Shown one piece after another: positions 10,707 through 23,050 of a DNA stretch of 64,000 bases (position 1 is the stretch's first letter; each line of letters starts with the position of its first letter). A program made the position numbers and the translations under genes. The DNA comes from Adiantum capillus-veneris. Lineage: Eukaryota > Streptophyta > Polypodiopsida > Polypodiales > Pteridaceae. The DNA is taken from NCBI GenBank assembly GCA_014529385.2, contig CM043963.1, positions 96,982,412 through 97,046,411 of the forward strand. Direction: 5' to 3'. Under the pieces are notes generated by a model that made no database searches, was not told the origin of the DNA, and saw only the letters and a program-made list of their open reading frames with translations.

Positions 10707-10835
10707 ATGATGAAGGGAGCACAATTAATATCCTTAGCAAGGAAGTTGGGTTGTGCCACACCATCATTGAAGGCTGTAACAGCTAAGGCTTTTGTCAAGA
10801 AGCTACTAAATGAGCACAATCTTCTCAAACATTAA
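10707..10835 (+). CDS. Short ORF, unknown
   Basis: A 42-codon frame with an ATG start (MMKGAQLISLARKLG to a stop at 10833). It is Lys/Leu-rich and probably helical, and lies between the two phosphatase fragments. It could be a terminal exon remnant of the first gene. No family recognised. Confidence 0.2.
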   Translation: MMKGAQLISLARKLGCATPSLKAVTAKAFVKKLLNEHNLLKH

Positions 10836-11404
10836 GGTACTACTCACTAGAAATCATGTTAAATTTTCAATAAATACTTTTGCAAACGATATTTGTATTT
10901 TGATTCAAAACACTCACATTATTATGGTTTCTTCGAGATTTCATCCAGATTATTCTTTGAAGGAGTATTTCATAGGGCATTTGGACCATTTCATTCAGAT
11001 GAAAGAAGAAACCTCTAAGAACAGCAAGGGGTTACTTTGCAAATTCTTTTGTCTTTGCAATCTAAAAACAATTCACACAAAGATTATTCTCTGTGTTTGA
11101 GTTTTTCTTGATATTGAACCATTGGTTTTTAGACCAATTTTTACCTAATTGTACTTCACCATTGGTTTTTAGACCAATTGTATCAATTGATTTGGAGAGC
11201 TTTAAAATTTACTTATGTATTGACAAATTGTCCTACTTTATATCACATGGTTTTTTAGTATTGTGATACCAATTTAAGATTCTTTTGGATGTCTATAGTG
11301 ATCAAATGTTGAATGCTAAAACCATCAATTTTGTTTTAAGGTTTAAAAATGAATAGCAACTAAATGTTTCGTGTTTCTTTTTAGAGCCAAAAGAAAGAAA
11401 TATT
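10836..11404. other. Non-coding gap between phosphatase fragments
   Basis: AT-rich. The phrase ACCATTGGTTTTTAGACCAATT occurs twice, starting near 11118 and 11159, as a short direct repeat. The second phosphatase ORF follows. Confidence 0.4.
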
Positions 11405-12163
11405 TTGTTTTTAGATTGGGATAATTCATTTGAAAGAGAAAATTCTTCTATTCAACCTTTTATGGGGCCTCATCAAAGCCATCAACCACCCCCTACTCAG
11501 TTATTACTACTTACCTTGAAGCAACAACGGAGGGTTCTTATCTTATATATAGAGGGTTTACTACTTCATTTAGTTGAAATGCGACACGGTGATATTGTTC
11601 CATCATGGGCCGAGCACATGCAAATTGTGCTTGACAAAGATCAAGTTTATCATGTGGTGCACCGTGATGCTAAAGCTTTCTTGGACTTTTGTTTTGATTA
11701 TTTTGAACCTTGGATATGGAGTTGCTATAACCTAACCAAAGCTCAACATATATTTGAGATGTGCTTTTCTAGGCATTGTTCAAAGTTCAAGATGTTTATG
11801 AGCAATAAGCATTGTCAAAATCCAAATATCATGATTGGATATAAAAGAGTTTATCATAAGAATTTGACTTTGGTTTGGGAGATGTTTGAGGATCTACATG
11901 CTAGCAACTCATTAGTTTTTGATGATACTCCATATAGAGTGATGTGGAATATGCCAGGAACTTATCTCGTATTTCCAAAATCTTGGAGACAAACACCCGA
12001 ACAACTTCAATGCTTCTTAGAAGGCACACTAGCTCCATGGTTAGTGGGATGGTTGTGTGCAAGAAACAAGAGGAGTTATACTTCCAATACAATTGTGAAC
12101 AAGGTAGAGGATCGTGAGACAACTTATGTCATGAATGTCTACTTGTCAAGAAGACAGTATTGA
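11405..12163 (+). pseudogene. FCP1/HAD-like phosphatase domain without its catalytic Asp pair
   Basis: The 252-codon frame covers a full FCP1-like HAD domain. After a Gln/Pro-rich start comes the first strand RRVLILYIEGLLL, then VVHRDAKAFLDFCFDYFEPWIWSCY, a Lys-containing KNLTLVWEMFEDLH, the acidic motif LVFDDTPYRVM and YLVFPKSW, with an LxGTLAPWL helix. Active members have DxDxT or DLNG-type Asp in the first strand; here 11546-11554 reads Tyr-Ile-Glu, so the phospho-accepting Asp is absent. The second acidic motif is kept. With the neighbouring fragment this suggests a small tandem cluster of this family, now non-functional. Expression as a catalytically dead protein cannot be excluded. Introns were not modelled. 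Confidence 0.6.
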
Positions 12164-13426
12164 GAGTCATATGTTGAAGTTGTTTGGCAAGAATGTAGTG
12201 ACAGAGATATCAATTGTACACAAAACCAGATATCAATTAGAACTGTTTCATTGTAAATTGTTATTCAAGGTGAATATAAATTGTACATTTATCTTTCATC
12301 CAACCATTTATCACATTATTTTTTTCTACTTGAAGTGTACCATATTGTAAGGGGACTTCTGTTCAATATAATGTGTTTCACATGGAGTGCACCTTAACAT
12401 TTGGAGGACTCTTTATTAATAGAATGCATGCTTCTTATGGGTGCTCTTTTCCTTGTTTCTTTGAGTAGGAAATTATCTATATTGTGCTCATATCTTGTGT
12501 AAATGGATCCACTATAAATATTTAGACCTTGTTGTAACTTGGATGTTTCCACAAAGTTCACCCTAGTGAAAGGGGACTTCTTTATTAATGGAGCGAATTC
12601 TAGTTTAAGGACACAAATTTTTCTTTGTATTTTTAGTTTGGAATGATGTCACTATTTTTGTTTACAATGTATAAATGTATTTAGTCAAGAGAACTCTTTT
12701 TGCTTCAAGACACAAGTACAACATGAACAATGTCCTTTTTTCTTCAAAACATGAGTATGACTTCTTATGTTGGGTGAATGGGTGGTAAATATTATTTGTA
12801 CTTAATATAAGTTGTATCAATAGAAGACCTCTTTTTTTATACTCATTCAATTAAAAAAATATTCATTGAACAATGTTATTGTCATATTAGCATGGACACT
12901 CATACAAGAATATGCCATGTTGTTGTGATATTGGCATGGGAATTCATATGCATGTATTCATGCACAAATAAAATAATTCTTATCTAAATCAATCAATTTT
13001 AAAAAATATGCATCATAACCCATTCATTTAGAACACAATATCAAAATCCCAACTCTTTATCATAAAATCCATTATTGACATTAGTTTAATTCTTCTTCCT
13101 TAAGACTCGTGTTTTTCAAATATGTTTAATGATAAGAACAATGTAATAAACACAAGAGGTTTACCTTTATTATAGTTGCAAATAGATTGAAATTGAACAT
13201 ATTTGAAAGAATACATCTATGTGCATAAAGTGGCGTATCACATGGTATTCTAGAATGTAATATATGTGATCTTGACACTTCTTGATGTATCTCAAGAAAT
13301 ATCTAAAAAAGCAAAGTGAAAGCGATATCTTAAATAAAATTCATTTTTTTGTTTGTTAATGGTCAAATTGGGATTTAGAACAACTTAGAAATATATATAG
13401 GTACTCATTTTAACATATCACTTTGA
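12164..13426. other. AT-rich non-coding stretch
   Basis: No coding or repeat structure that I can support. Two GGACTTCTNTT phrases (12350 and 12566) recur after gene-like 3' sequence. Confidence 0.4.
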
Positions 13427-13780
13427 GTGTAGCTTGGACAAGAAGTTGACTTTGTATTCCTTCATAGGTTAAGGGAACCTAGCTTGGACAAGTGGTGGGA
13501 TTTATATTCCTCCAAAGGAGACTAGCTTAGATAAGTGCACCATGAAACCAACACTCTTATGATGCAAGCAATCATATGATACATGTTTTATGTATGCTTC
13601 ATGCCTCAAATGAAGAAATCCTAGATTAGTAGTGGAATTTTCTTGGATGAGGTTGAATATCATAGAAAGGTAGGTTATTTTCCTCAATTTGGGTCGTAGT
13701 TTGGATAAGTGGTGGACCTTGAATAAGTTTAGGTACTCATCTTGAACTTAGCTTGGATAAATGGTGGACCTTGAAACTTT
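13427..13780. repeat. Degenerate tandem repeats of an AGCTTGGAYAAGTGGTGG unit
   Basis: About five diverged copies of AGCTTGGACAAGTGGTGG-ACCTT occur near 13430, 13480, 13512, 13692 and 13747, with irregular spacing. Non-coding. Confidence 0.6.
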
Positions 13781-14476
13781 ACCTTAAAATAAATCATAGG
13801 TAGGACAATAAGGCATACACAACGATAATAACTGGAATGCACTAGTATCTTCATGGTTCAATTGACTAAAGCCATGAAATTTCAAGTCGAATTTTGTTCT
13901 CAATGTGTAATCTACATGCATAATTTGGAATGAGACCTTAACAAAATTGACGTCTTTGACAAAGATCTCATTACTATATACATGATATGTTGAAAGTTGT
14001 CCAACCTAGGAATTGGGATTTTTCCACTTTACCTAATATAGTCTTATCAATCTTAGAGTTTGTTTTTGATGGTGATTCACTCTATGAGTCACATTGGTCA
14101 CAATATTTTGAGGAACTACCCATTTTGATTTTAGTCAAGTCTTCATTTTTTACGTCATCAAAAAGTATTATAAGAATTTCACTTGACATGTTTACTGGTG
14201 AGAATTGTTTCACTTTGTCTCCCTCAAGTGCTACCCAAGTTGCACCTCTATTTTTCTAGGTGTGTATGGTTGCTGCTAGGTGTACCCCATTGATGTTGTC
14301 TATCTTATCCATTTCAGGTAGGATATCCATTTAAGCAGAGTCCTTCCTAATTTATATTTCTTTCTTCTACAAGTATAACAATACCATAGTGGGTTTGAGA
14401 GAATTGTGGTGTCAGATTTATTTTCAATTATAAATTTGTTCCCTAAACTATGTGCTTGAATGTTTACAAGGTCAAC
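13781..14476. other. Non-coding stretch
   Basis: A plus-strand open frame at 13987-14259 shows no recognisable domain. It lies where the decayed Gy2 element would continue on the other strand, so it is probably chance. Confidence 0.35.
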
Positions 14477-15930
14477 TCAAATGATGGAATCTTGGAGCTG
14501 TTGTAAGTAGACATGGTTTTTAGACCAGTCATGCACCATTGTTTCTTCGTTCATAAAAGGACATCCTAAGAGCATCTCATAAGACATATAATGCTTGGAG
14601 AAACACATAACAATGAAGGCATGCCTTACCTTGTGTCCAAGGACCATGATCTTGAGATCTTTCATCATTTCAATAGGTTGTGCGATAGTTTCATTGACGA
14701 TTTTTACCACTATGTTTGTGACTTCAAGGTAAGGTATTTCGATATATTCCCAATAGTTCTTAGCTCAATGCTTACTTCAACACCACCATCTAGGATTCCT
14801 TCACAGTTAATACCTTAGTAGTGATTGGTAGGGTCACATTTGATTCATCACCTTCAAAGTATTGTCCCAACTTGTAAACACTTATTCAACTACAAAGCCT
14901 TCATCTAGTTTGGGTCAGAGGATCAATGTGTTTCTCCTCAATAGATAATTTTGTTAGGCCTATCCATCAATGCAAATTGTGGCAACCCAAATTGTCTTTC
15001 TCCATTGAGAAATTCCCAAAGAGCTAGGAATAGCCTCGGATCACTGTACAATTTAGACATGATAGTAGTTTTGACTTCAAAATCCGTGAAGTCCATTAAT
15101 TTGGTGATATTCAATGGAAATTTTTGAGATTCTATTCCATGACCTAAGGCTAGTGAAGATGGGATCTCCACATCTTCAATGGGGCTAGGTATTACCTCAC
15201 TAAAAGTCCTCTCAAACAGATAATTTGTATGCCCAGTTTGTGATGTCTTACACTCACTTTCTTCCTAGATGATAGTAGGTATTGTTAATAGTTTTTGGTC
15301 TTTGTGAGGTTGAGGTTGTGTGGGAAAAACTGCGTTCGTATCCCTACGTTGCTTAGGTTCCGGATCTATTTCCATTTAGGTCTCCTCTATCAAACTCCTT
15401 AAATTAATAACTCATTCAATCTCCTCTATAGGATTCAAGAAAGTCCCATTCTTCTTTGTGGTCTCTGGTGTTCTGGCCCTTGTGTCTTTGCTTGGAGGTT
15501 CTCATCTAATTTGGTTAGCCTTGAGGTGGTTGTCTTAGTTTCCATGGCGGAATGAATCTAAATCATCTGTATAGGGTCATTTGTGTACACAAGGTCATCA
15601 CTGGTCCTTGTGTTAATATCTGATCTAGGCTTTGAATTTGTAACTTTTAGAAATCTCTTCCTTGATGTCTTCTTCTTCCTTGCTTGGACAATTGATGCAA
15701 CATCTCTCTCTCTTGACTGTGTGAGTAGATTTATTGGTACCACACGTGTAGTTTGTGGTGTCCCATTGGTAATCTCAATTAAGTTCAATAATGTGATCTT
15801 TGGTGTGTTTGGATTATTGGATGTTGGGCAATAAAATGATCTATGCCACAAAAATTACAAATAGGTGTTGGCATTGTAGATTTTCTTCCTTGACTTGTCT
15901 ACATTGGTTTAGCATTCCCTGCTAATCAAG
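14477..15930 (-). pseudogene. Decayed gypsy remnant Gy2 (gag knuckle and protease)
   Basis: On the minus strand a degraded knuckle CNFCGIDHFIAQH (last Cys replaced by His) lies near 15830-15875. A Ser/Lys/Arg-rich stretch follows (15558-15851), then a gag-like or linker segment (14938-15171). The C-terminal protease end is at 14477-14710, recognisable by YEMLLGCPFMNEETMVHDWSKN. Many stops and shifts separate the parts. RT is not visible downstream (below 14400). This is a separate copy from Gy3, because its gag and protease lie downstream of the Gy3 RNase H on the same strand. Confidence 0.6.
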
Positions 15931-17510
15931 CACATGCATGCAAATAGGAAGATTGATATATAGGCCTAGGTATGGAACCGTAGGATTTGTTACCACAAGA
16001 AAGGGATTGGGTTATGGGAAAAACACAAGAGTGGCCATTCATGACATAGTTAGTAAGTTAATTACAAGAGACTAGAGAGAGATATTAACACTAATAGAGG
16101 TAGAAAGTCATGAAGTAGATTGATAACAAACTAGATGCAAATGATGAGTACAAAGTGGGTTGAAAGTGATGGGATACAAATGGTCTAGATTAGGATTCCT
16201 TTATAGAGTAGGAAGAGAGCATTTGATGATACAAGCAATGATGTCAAAGTGTAGGCTTCCAAAGTAGAGGGTGTTTCCACTAGTTGGTGGTGTGAATGTG
16301 TCGTCACACACCCCAACACACACAAGTCTTTAATGATGCTTGTATGCGTAAGATTTATGTATGGAGGACAAGGTATGGTCTATATACAAAAAGATAAGAG
16401 GGAATATACAAACGGTGGACAATGTAAGCGGCATACCTAGGCCAAAACATAACACACACCTAGATGTAACTATTTGCATAAATATTGAAACTGATAATGG
16501 ATTTTACAAAGAAACCTCTATATTTTGTTCCTCATATAATATGTAATATTTTCATACAAGTGGGGCCATAATATACATTCATGTTTTTTCTGGGTTTACC
16601 TAGCCAAATTATTAGCTATTTGAGAGCTTTTATGGAAATATGGGTAGAGTTTCCTAGCACACACATGCCTATATACAATATAAAAGTGTAGATAGCCATA
16701 GTGTTAAGGTGAGAATTGAATTGGGTGAGGTGTCTCACTATGACATAACTCGGATAGCCAAAAACTAGCTATTGTCTATATCCCCCCCCCCCGAAAAAAA
16801 ACAAACAGTGGTACACATTGTAATGATCATTTTGGGTGGTCATGCATTGATTCCTTGATCTTTCCTTCTTTCTTTGATATCTTTGCATCTTTATGTATTA
16901 CATATTGAGAATCACATAATTTTATTTGATGAGAGGAAGAACAACAATAGCAGCATACCTTCTTAAGATTCTCCTTCACTTGCTAGTTTTTTAAGTGCTT
17001 TGAAAGGATGCATCTTAAATACTAGCTGGTACCCATTCACCTTCTTAGGATGGTCTTTTCTATCCAAGTCCATCAAATTGAATTACTAGAATCGAATCTT
17101 TCTTGACAATGTATGACCCTTCCCATCTAGTTCCAAACTTGGCATCAAACCAATTATCAAGTTTGATTTAGACAATACCACAATGCCACATTAAAAGATA
17201 AGGGAATCAAAGAAGGATATTTAGGAAATACCAATATAAAAGCTTGGACTAACATATCCCACAAGCAAAATATTCTTCACGGTGTAGGTCTTGTGAAAAA
17301 TGACCACTATATGCTTATGAATGTAAACTTTTTAGAATGGATGGAATGTCCTCAATTGTGAGTACTCTTTTGAAAGATAATCTTTTCTTCATTGATAGAG
17401 GGAACCTTCTAAGAAAAAAGAAGAACTGGCCTTCTTCATGAGCTTACTCTTTTGAGACTTTATGAAGCCTTGTGGAAACTTGCCTCCCAAAATGTACTCA
17501 ACTATGGGAG
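15931..17510. other. Non-coding stretch with a C homopolymer
   Basis: Mostly AT-rich sequence, perhaps LTR or leader of Gy2, with no paired copy to prove it. A run of about ten C is followed by an A-run near 16782-16800. Confidence 0.35.
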
Positions 17511-17720
17511 CTATGCTTCTTTTTCCACACATGCAATTGCTTGTTGTCCAATTAAATTAGTATTCTCATTTTGTTTCCTAGGAATATGATACACTTGCAC
17601 CCATTCAAATTGATTAAACAACCTACACAATCCATGAACTTTTAACCTTAGTCTCTCGTTCTTGCATGCCCAAATGCCTAAAATATTCTTCACAATGAGA
17701 AATGCATCCCCTTTTACCAT
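17511..17720 (-). pseudogene. Gy3 RNase H fragment
   Basis: KGDAFLIVKNILGIWACKN, a Leu/Arg-rich helix and VQVYHIPRKQNENTNLIGQQA match the C-terminal half of a plant gypsy RNase H. The usual terminal Asp of NADxLA reads Asn-Thr-Asn. Short and decayed. Confidence 0.7.
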
Positions 17721-18002
17721 GAGACATTGTATCTATTGATCCATGCATATCTTCAAGCTATGGAGTAGTATACAATACTCTACTTCTTTGTTTTAGTAGA
17801 ACTTGAAAAAGTGACCACCTCTTCATAACCACTTCTCCATTTGGATCAAGCAAAATAATCCCTCCCCCTATTTATCTATGGATATCCTAAAATCTCCATC
17901 AAAGAACAAGTTAAATGCATTAGGTATAATTCTAGGTGGTGACAATGGTAGGGTCTTTACTTCCAACAACTTAATTTTCCTCTCATGCACTTTATAACTT
18001 TG

Positions 18003-18125
18003 GTACCTTAATTTCCATTTCATGCACTGAGAATTCCTACCAATTGTGCATACACACTATCCTCTACCTTAATCTCCATCTCATGCACTAAGAATCCCTA
18101 CCAATTGTGCATGCACAATATCTTC
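18003..18125. repeat. Two tandem copies of a 61-bp unit
   Basis: TACCTTAATTTCCATTTCATG and the bases that follow, including CCTACCAATTGTGCAT, occur twice back to back (18003-18065 and 18066-18125) with a few substitutions. This is a local duplication within the Gy3 RT-RNase H interval. Confidence 0.75.
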
Positions 18126-18287
18126 TACTTTGAAAAAGTATTAAAACTTTTGCAATTCTATAGCCCACTTTGTGATTCTAGCACTAGGAGGCAATTGAGA
18201 TGACACCCAAGGGAACAAATTTTCCACAATGAGAATTACAAAAGGTTTTGATAACATGTATGATCTATATTTTCTCACCACAAAGAT

Positions 18288-18482
18288 AAGAGAAATCATA
18301 ATGATTTCTATTTCTTTTTATGTCTTCTCCAAAGTATTCATGACCCTATTATGTCTTCTCCAAAGTATTCATGACCCTATTAGCAAAGTAGATTGGTAAA
18401 AAATAAATAGAAATCATAATGATTTCTATTTATTTTTATGTCTTCTCCAAAGTATTCATGACCCTATTAGCAAAGTAGATTG
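18288..18482. repeat. Nested local duplications with a near-palindrome
   Basis: ATGTCTTCTCCAAAGTATTC followed by ATGACCCTATT occurs three times (18320-18350, 18351-18381 and about 18438-18468). The segment around AGAAATCAT-A-ATGATTTCT occurs twice (about 18291-18309 and 18409-18427). This looks like stepwise slippage or template switching within Gy3. Confidence 0.75.
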
Positions 18483-18727
18483 GTCACATCCATAGTAGCA
18501 AAATAACACCAATTGTTTTCTTTCCAACACTAGAGCTAGCAAAGAATGTATACTCCAAGGAAGAAGGCATGAGTATTAATATTCATAACAAAATGAATTT
18601 AATGTTACAAAAATATTTCTCAAGTTCAACCTGCAAACTCTTCTTGTTGTGTCAATTTTTGCAAGGGGTGAAGTAACTTTGAGACTAACAGAATGAAACA
18701 TGACATTAAATACTCCTTTTGAATGAA

Positions 18728-19420
18728 TTAAATGACCTCCTTGAGATTCTTGAGGGATGTAAATTGAATAAGAGACTTTGCTTTGGAAGGATCCACATCA
18801 ATGCCTTTGCAAGAAACTTTGTGGCCAAGAAAAATCACTTCATCCTCACCTATGTGGCATTTGTCTAGATTGAGTTGGCCTCCAATGTTATAGAGTTTCT
18901 TTAAGCCTTCTTCTACCTTTTGTATATGGAATGATTTAGAGGTATAGATGCAAAAATCCTCAATGAACACTCTAATGGACTTTAAAAGAATAAAAATGTT
19001 ATAGGAGCATTTGTCAACTTAAATGGCATGACTTTATCGGCATGAAAACCCCAAGGAGTGATAAAGGTTGTTTTTAATTGATCATACAATGCAATCACTA
19101 TTTGAAAATATCATGAGTAGACATCACACACAATATACTTCTCATATCTAGTTATCTTATTTAGTATCACATCCCAAAATGAAAGAGAGAAGTTATCTCG
19201 CTTGGTTGCCTCATTAGTGGCATATAGCCCACACATACCTTCCACTTTCCATTGTTTTCGGGAGTGACCACAAATAGAGAGACCCACACCTCTTTAAGTA
19301 GAGCTTTCTCATCAATAAATCCTAGCCTTCGTAGACTTTGTTCTTCAGGCTTTAAATCAATCTTGTGCTGAATGGCATCTACTCCATGACCATGTGTATA
19401 GTCTTTAGTAAAAATCCTAG
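18728..19420 (-). pseudogene. Gy3 reverse transcriptase
   Basis: The minus strand begins with IQHKIDLKPEEQ and VSLFVVTPENNGKWKVCVGYM (19200-19390), continues through TPWG and a MPFKLTNAP-like stretch (19010-19070), and ends with FIEDFCIYTSKSF and VIFLGHKVSCKGIDVDPSKA (18728-18970). The catalytic pair that should be DD reads Glu-Asp. Several stops and shifts interrupt it. Confidence 0.75.
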
Positions 19421-19959
19421 GAAACTTCCTTAGTACACAATTAATTCCTCTTCTTCTTTACTTGCAAGTGTCTTGGATAGCATACCTTCTAACATTTCTT
19501 CATATTGCACACTTTGGTTTTCTTAGGAGGCTACCTCCTCAAGCCTTGACAATAGGTCTCTTGCTTGTTTGGGCTAAACCTTACCCCCATGAATTCAATA
19601 GAGGATTATTCTTTAGTAATGTTGCTGCTACTTCATTCCTTTGAGGTGTTATCAATTCAATGTTGTTTTATTTCACCTTCTTGAGAAGAGTCTTTTTGTA
19701 ACTCTTCTTGCCGTTGCTATTTCATGTCAAAAATAACCTTATATGATTGTCATTCTTGAAAATAAACTTTTCACTCTACCAATCTTGCAAATCTTGCATT
19801 CTCATTAGCCATGGTTTACCCATGGATAACCATTTCCTATGCTATAAATCACATAAAAATCAACAGCCTTTCCAATACCAAAAGCTTACACCATAAATTT
19901 TCTAACAATCCCTAGGTACCTAGCCTTGCTATTGTCTGCGTCATTTTCATCTTAATTTC

Positions 19960-20175
19960 TTACATCTCATGGATGTGCATACTTAATCCATGCATGGGTT
20001 TTTCTTTCATTATGAAAACGTATGCATCCCCATCCACAAGAGCCTTTTTAACTAGCCTCCCCTTGATATAACAAATTAGCACATGTGTATTGTCCTCATC
20101 CATCTTTGTTTTTGTAATTATAACAACTAGAACAATCTCTTTTGTCTTCCTTATAGTGCTTAGTGCTCTTATCAA
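19960..20175 (-). pseudogene. Gy3 protease fragment
   Basis: HVLICYIKGRLVKKALVDGD resembles the aspartic-protease core of plant gypsy elements. The DxG triad is altered to Asp-Gly-Asp. Followed by a MHGLSMHIHE segment typical of these proteins. Confidence 0.55.
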
Positions 20176-20253
20176 ATACCTCCTAACTTGACTATCTTGT
20201 AGTGCCTAATGCTTTGTGAGATCCCTTCTAACTTATGGACATAAAGTTAAAAA

Positions 20254-20610
20254 TTGGGGCCAAGAGATGTTAGGACCCTTACTTCTGAGGTCTTGCAGAA
20301 GGTTGTATGGAGCCATACCAGGTCCAAGAGGAAAGTCTTGAAGTTTGTTGCAATGTTGGATTTTTTTGACTTCCTTAGTCAAGGAGGAATCCCAAACTCT
20401 TCATTAACTGATTTCAATGATGATAAGATTGAGCGAGTTAATGAGAGGCACTTTATCAGAACAGACATAGCCAAGAGCTCTTGTAAGTCACTTATTTCTT
20501 CATTTGAGAGGCTATATAAATTGGCCCTAGACCTCCTAATGATGGTGGTTAAATTTATGAATGGATATGCTAAGCATGAGGAAGGTTCTAGCAAGCCAGA
20601 CATTGAATAA
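20254..20610 (+). CDS. Hypothetical ORF, possible exon
   Basis: The frame is open for 118 codons and ends with a TAA at 20608. It has no ATG at its beginning; a stop lies 6 bp upstream and the first Met is internal (AMLDFFDFLSQGG). Composition is protein-like, with probable helices (KSLISSFERLYKLALDLLMMV). It lies just outside the Gy3 protease on the opposite strand. I recognise no family. Confidence 0.3.
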   Translation: MGPRDVRTLTSEVLQKVVWSHTRSKRKVLKFVAMLDFFDFLSQGGIPNSSLTDFNDDKIERVNERHFIRTDIAKSSCKSLISSFERLYKLALDLLMMVVKFMNGYAKHEEGSSKPDIE

Positions 20611-21259
20611 CTCTTAAGATTTTTCTTTCTTGTTTTTTGTTAAGAAGTAAAAGAAACCGCGTATCTTTTCCATTGTCCAAAGGAATTCTGTAATTTTGTG
20701 AAAATCATTTTTCTTGAACACTGGTCTAAAACATTGCTGACATGTTTTTTGTAGGCCTTCCTATGCATCATCTCTTGACCTTGAAGGAATCCCCCCCTTC
20801 CTTTACTTTTGCACGATATTTGAGTATTTTTCAACTCTTTGCTTTATCATAGCAGAACTTAGTAATTTTCAACTCTTTGCTCATGGGGAAACCTTACTAG
20901 CTGACTATCGTGAATATCTTAGGGTGCTACGAATATAGAGCATCACCTATTTGTTTTAATTTATTGACAAGTATCACTATCCTCAGTGAATTTTATTTAT
21001 CTTTTATGAGGAATCTACCAAGATCCCAAAAGACAAAATTAAAGGTTCGGCTATATGCAAGAAGTTTGTGCTGCATTACCTACTGCATGCTTGTCTCATC
21101 CCCTTTATTGAAAGAAAGAATCTTAATAAAATCCATTAATTTTTGTTTCTCACTTTTTCAAACCCCCCCCCCCCCCCTTCTCATTGTGCAAGTAATAAAA
21201 AAACTCTAGAGTTTAGACCCTCTGTTTGCATGTCAAAAACCTCCCTCTCTCTCATGTGA
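20611..21259. other. Non-coding stretch with a C homopolymer
   Basis: No coding signal. A run of about 14 C lies near 21165-21178, just before the first CT microsatellite. Confidence 0.4.
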
Positions 21260-21286
21260 CTCTCTCTCTCTCTCTCTCTCTCTCTC
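21260..21286. repeat. CT microsatellite
   Basis: About 13 CT units. Confidence 0.95.
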
Positions 21287-21470
21287 AAAATATGCAATAC
21301 GCCTTTGATGACTCTATGGAAATTCATGTGATATAGCATGCATACAAAAAGACCCTGCTCCTTCTCAATAAGGCTATCTGCCACCACATCCACATCCAAT
21401 ACTGTCACCACCATCCTCAAGTGCAAAAATTGATGGGGCAAGGGCTATATCAAAAAATTTTGAGAGGCAA

Positions 21471-21475
<5 letters not shown>

Positions 21476-21507
<32 letters not shown>
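21476..21507. repeat. CT microsatellite
   Basis: About 16 CT units, directly followed by the first of the 21526/21622 direct repeats. Confidence 0.95.
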
Positions 21508-21510
<3 letters not shown>

Positions 21511-21525
21511 GTATACCTAAAAGAA

Positions 21526-21659
21526 GGGTCTGCACCAATGCTTATCCTTTGAGGGAGTTTTTTTTAATAGCACATTGAAGAGATTTAAAAAGGAAAAGTC
21601 AATTCACTTTTCTCCCTCGAAGGGTCTGCTCCAATGCTGGTCCTTTGAGGGAGTTTTTT
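21526..21659. repeat. Direct repeat pair around CCTTTGAGGGAG
   Basis: GGGTCTGCACCAATGCTTAT plus CCTTTGAGGGAGTTTTTT (21526) recurs at 21622 with two or three changes. Between them lies a segment (21572-21612, CACATTGAAGAGATTTAAAA) that recurs at 22307-22348. Related inverted CCCTCAAAGGG phrases occur at 23800-23840. Confidence 0.8.
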
Positions 21660-22356
21660 GGCTTTCTAAAAGAAACCCTTAGTGTTGGGTTGGGTTAGGG
21701 GGTCTTCCATGGTTTTCAGTGCATGATGGAGACTTACCTTTCATTTCACATCCTGTCTTTAAACAATAGAATGCTAAAGTGAAGTTTTACCTTACATAAT
21801 TTTAGTAAATTTTACACACACACACACACACATATGTTTTTTTGCATTCTATTGTTTTAGAATGCTCCAGTGAAGTTTCACCTTGCATAATTCTAATAAA
21901 TTCTACACACACACATATTAATTAGTTCTTTTTATTTCAGCTTTCATTTCACAACTTCACATGGCTTTACATTTCTTGCATTTTATAGCTTGATCCCAAT
22001 TAATGTTAACATTCAAGAAAGTCTCTTTTATCAAGCGGCTGTTGATCGAGTTTCCTCCTCACAAAGGAAAAAACCGAAAATACTAGCAAAAATTTTAAGA
22101 TTTGCAAAATGTTTGAACGACATTCTCACATCTTTCATCCATTTTTCTTTAGTTTACCATGGTTTGCAGCTAGCTAGTCTCGATTCTCAATCGGCTCAAG
22201 ACTAAGTTGATGCAATCCTTTTCCAAGCACTGATATAGTTTAAACAATTTTATCACTTTCTTATTGTTTTTGAAAGCCGTTGTGACCCTTTCACTTGTTT
22301 AATAACACATTGAAGAGCTTTAAAAAGGAAAAGTCAATTCACTTTTGCATTTAGTA

Positions 22357-22360
<4 letters not shown>
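21660..22360. other. Non-coding stretch with CA repeats
   Basis: It holds short CA tracts (21815-21832 and 21905-21914) inside a duplicated GAAGTTTYACCTTRCATAATT context (about 21780 and 21870). An open frame at 21990-22205 has no recognisable domain. Confidence 0.4.

Positions 22361-22391
<31 letters not shown>
22361..22391. repeat. GA microsatellite
   Basis: About 15 GA units. Confidence 0.95.
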
Positions 22392-22393
<2 letters not shown>

Positions 22394-22790
22394 AAATGAA
22401 AACTCTATTCACTTTTTGTATTCACTCCCTACCCTATTTGGCTCCACTTTGTCAGTATTAGACAAAATCTTCCTTAGATTCCAAATTTAAATTTCTCAAC
22501 TCCTCCCCCATCCCCTTTGTCGCCCTCTCCATCCCCTCTACTCATAGATCACAAGCCTCGCATCCAGCATGCCCATTGAATTGATAGAGCAAATCCCTCC
22601 CCCCCCTTTTTCGCTCCCAGGGGCACCACTCTTTGTCTCGTATTTTCCCATTGAAGTGGCTTTCACTCTCTCATGTGACCCTCCTTAGCATGCCCTCCCC
22701 AACCCTTGTGCCATGAGCATAGTCTGCACGAGATCATGCATGACAATAAGAGCCGATCAATGCATAGGTCACACGGTATCATGGGTGGTA

Positions 22791-22816
22791 GAGAGAGAGA
22801 GAGAGAGAGAGAGAGA
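22791..22816. repeat. GA microsatellite
   Basis: About 13 GA units, with imperfect GA-rich sequence to 22860. Confidence 0.95.
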
Positions 22817-23050
22817 AGCGAGACTTGCATCAAGAGAGAGGAAGAGAGAGAAAGATTTGAAATTAGAAAATCATGTCACTTTTGTAGCTCTAACAGAGAG
22901 AGACCCCGTTCAGGTGCCCTGCTCTTCCTCGATCTCCAAGCTTATCATCCTAGCAAGCATGATCTCTGGCCGACTCCCCATGTCCCTTCGCTCGGAGTGA
23001 CATGTCGGGTACGTGCTTCCTTTTGTTGATCTTTTTCCTTTTCATTCCCC

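Larger units (their letters stand above)
17511..20175 (-). mobile_element. Decayed gypsy remnant Gy3 (PR, RT, RNase H)
   Basis: The minus strand gives protease, RT and RNase H in the correct gypsy order at 20175-19960, about 19420-18728 and 17720-17511. All are broken by stops and small duplications. No LTR, primer site or integrase was found. Confidence 0.75.

Noticed and set aside
22706..23029. Open frames rich in Arg-Glu repeats, also at 25209-25415 and 37806-38114
   Set aside because: They are translations of GA/CT microsatellites.
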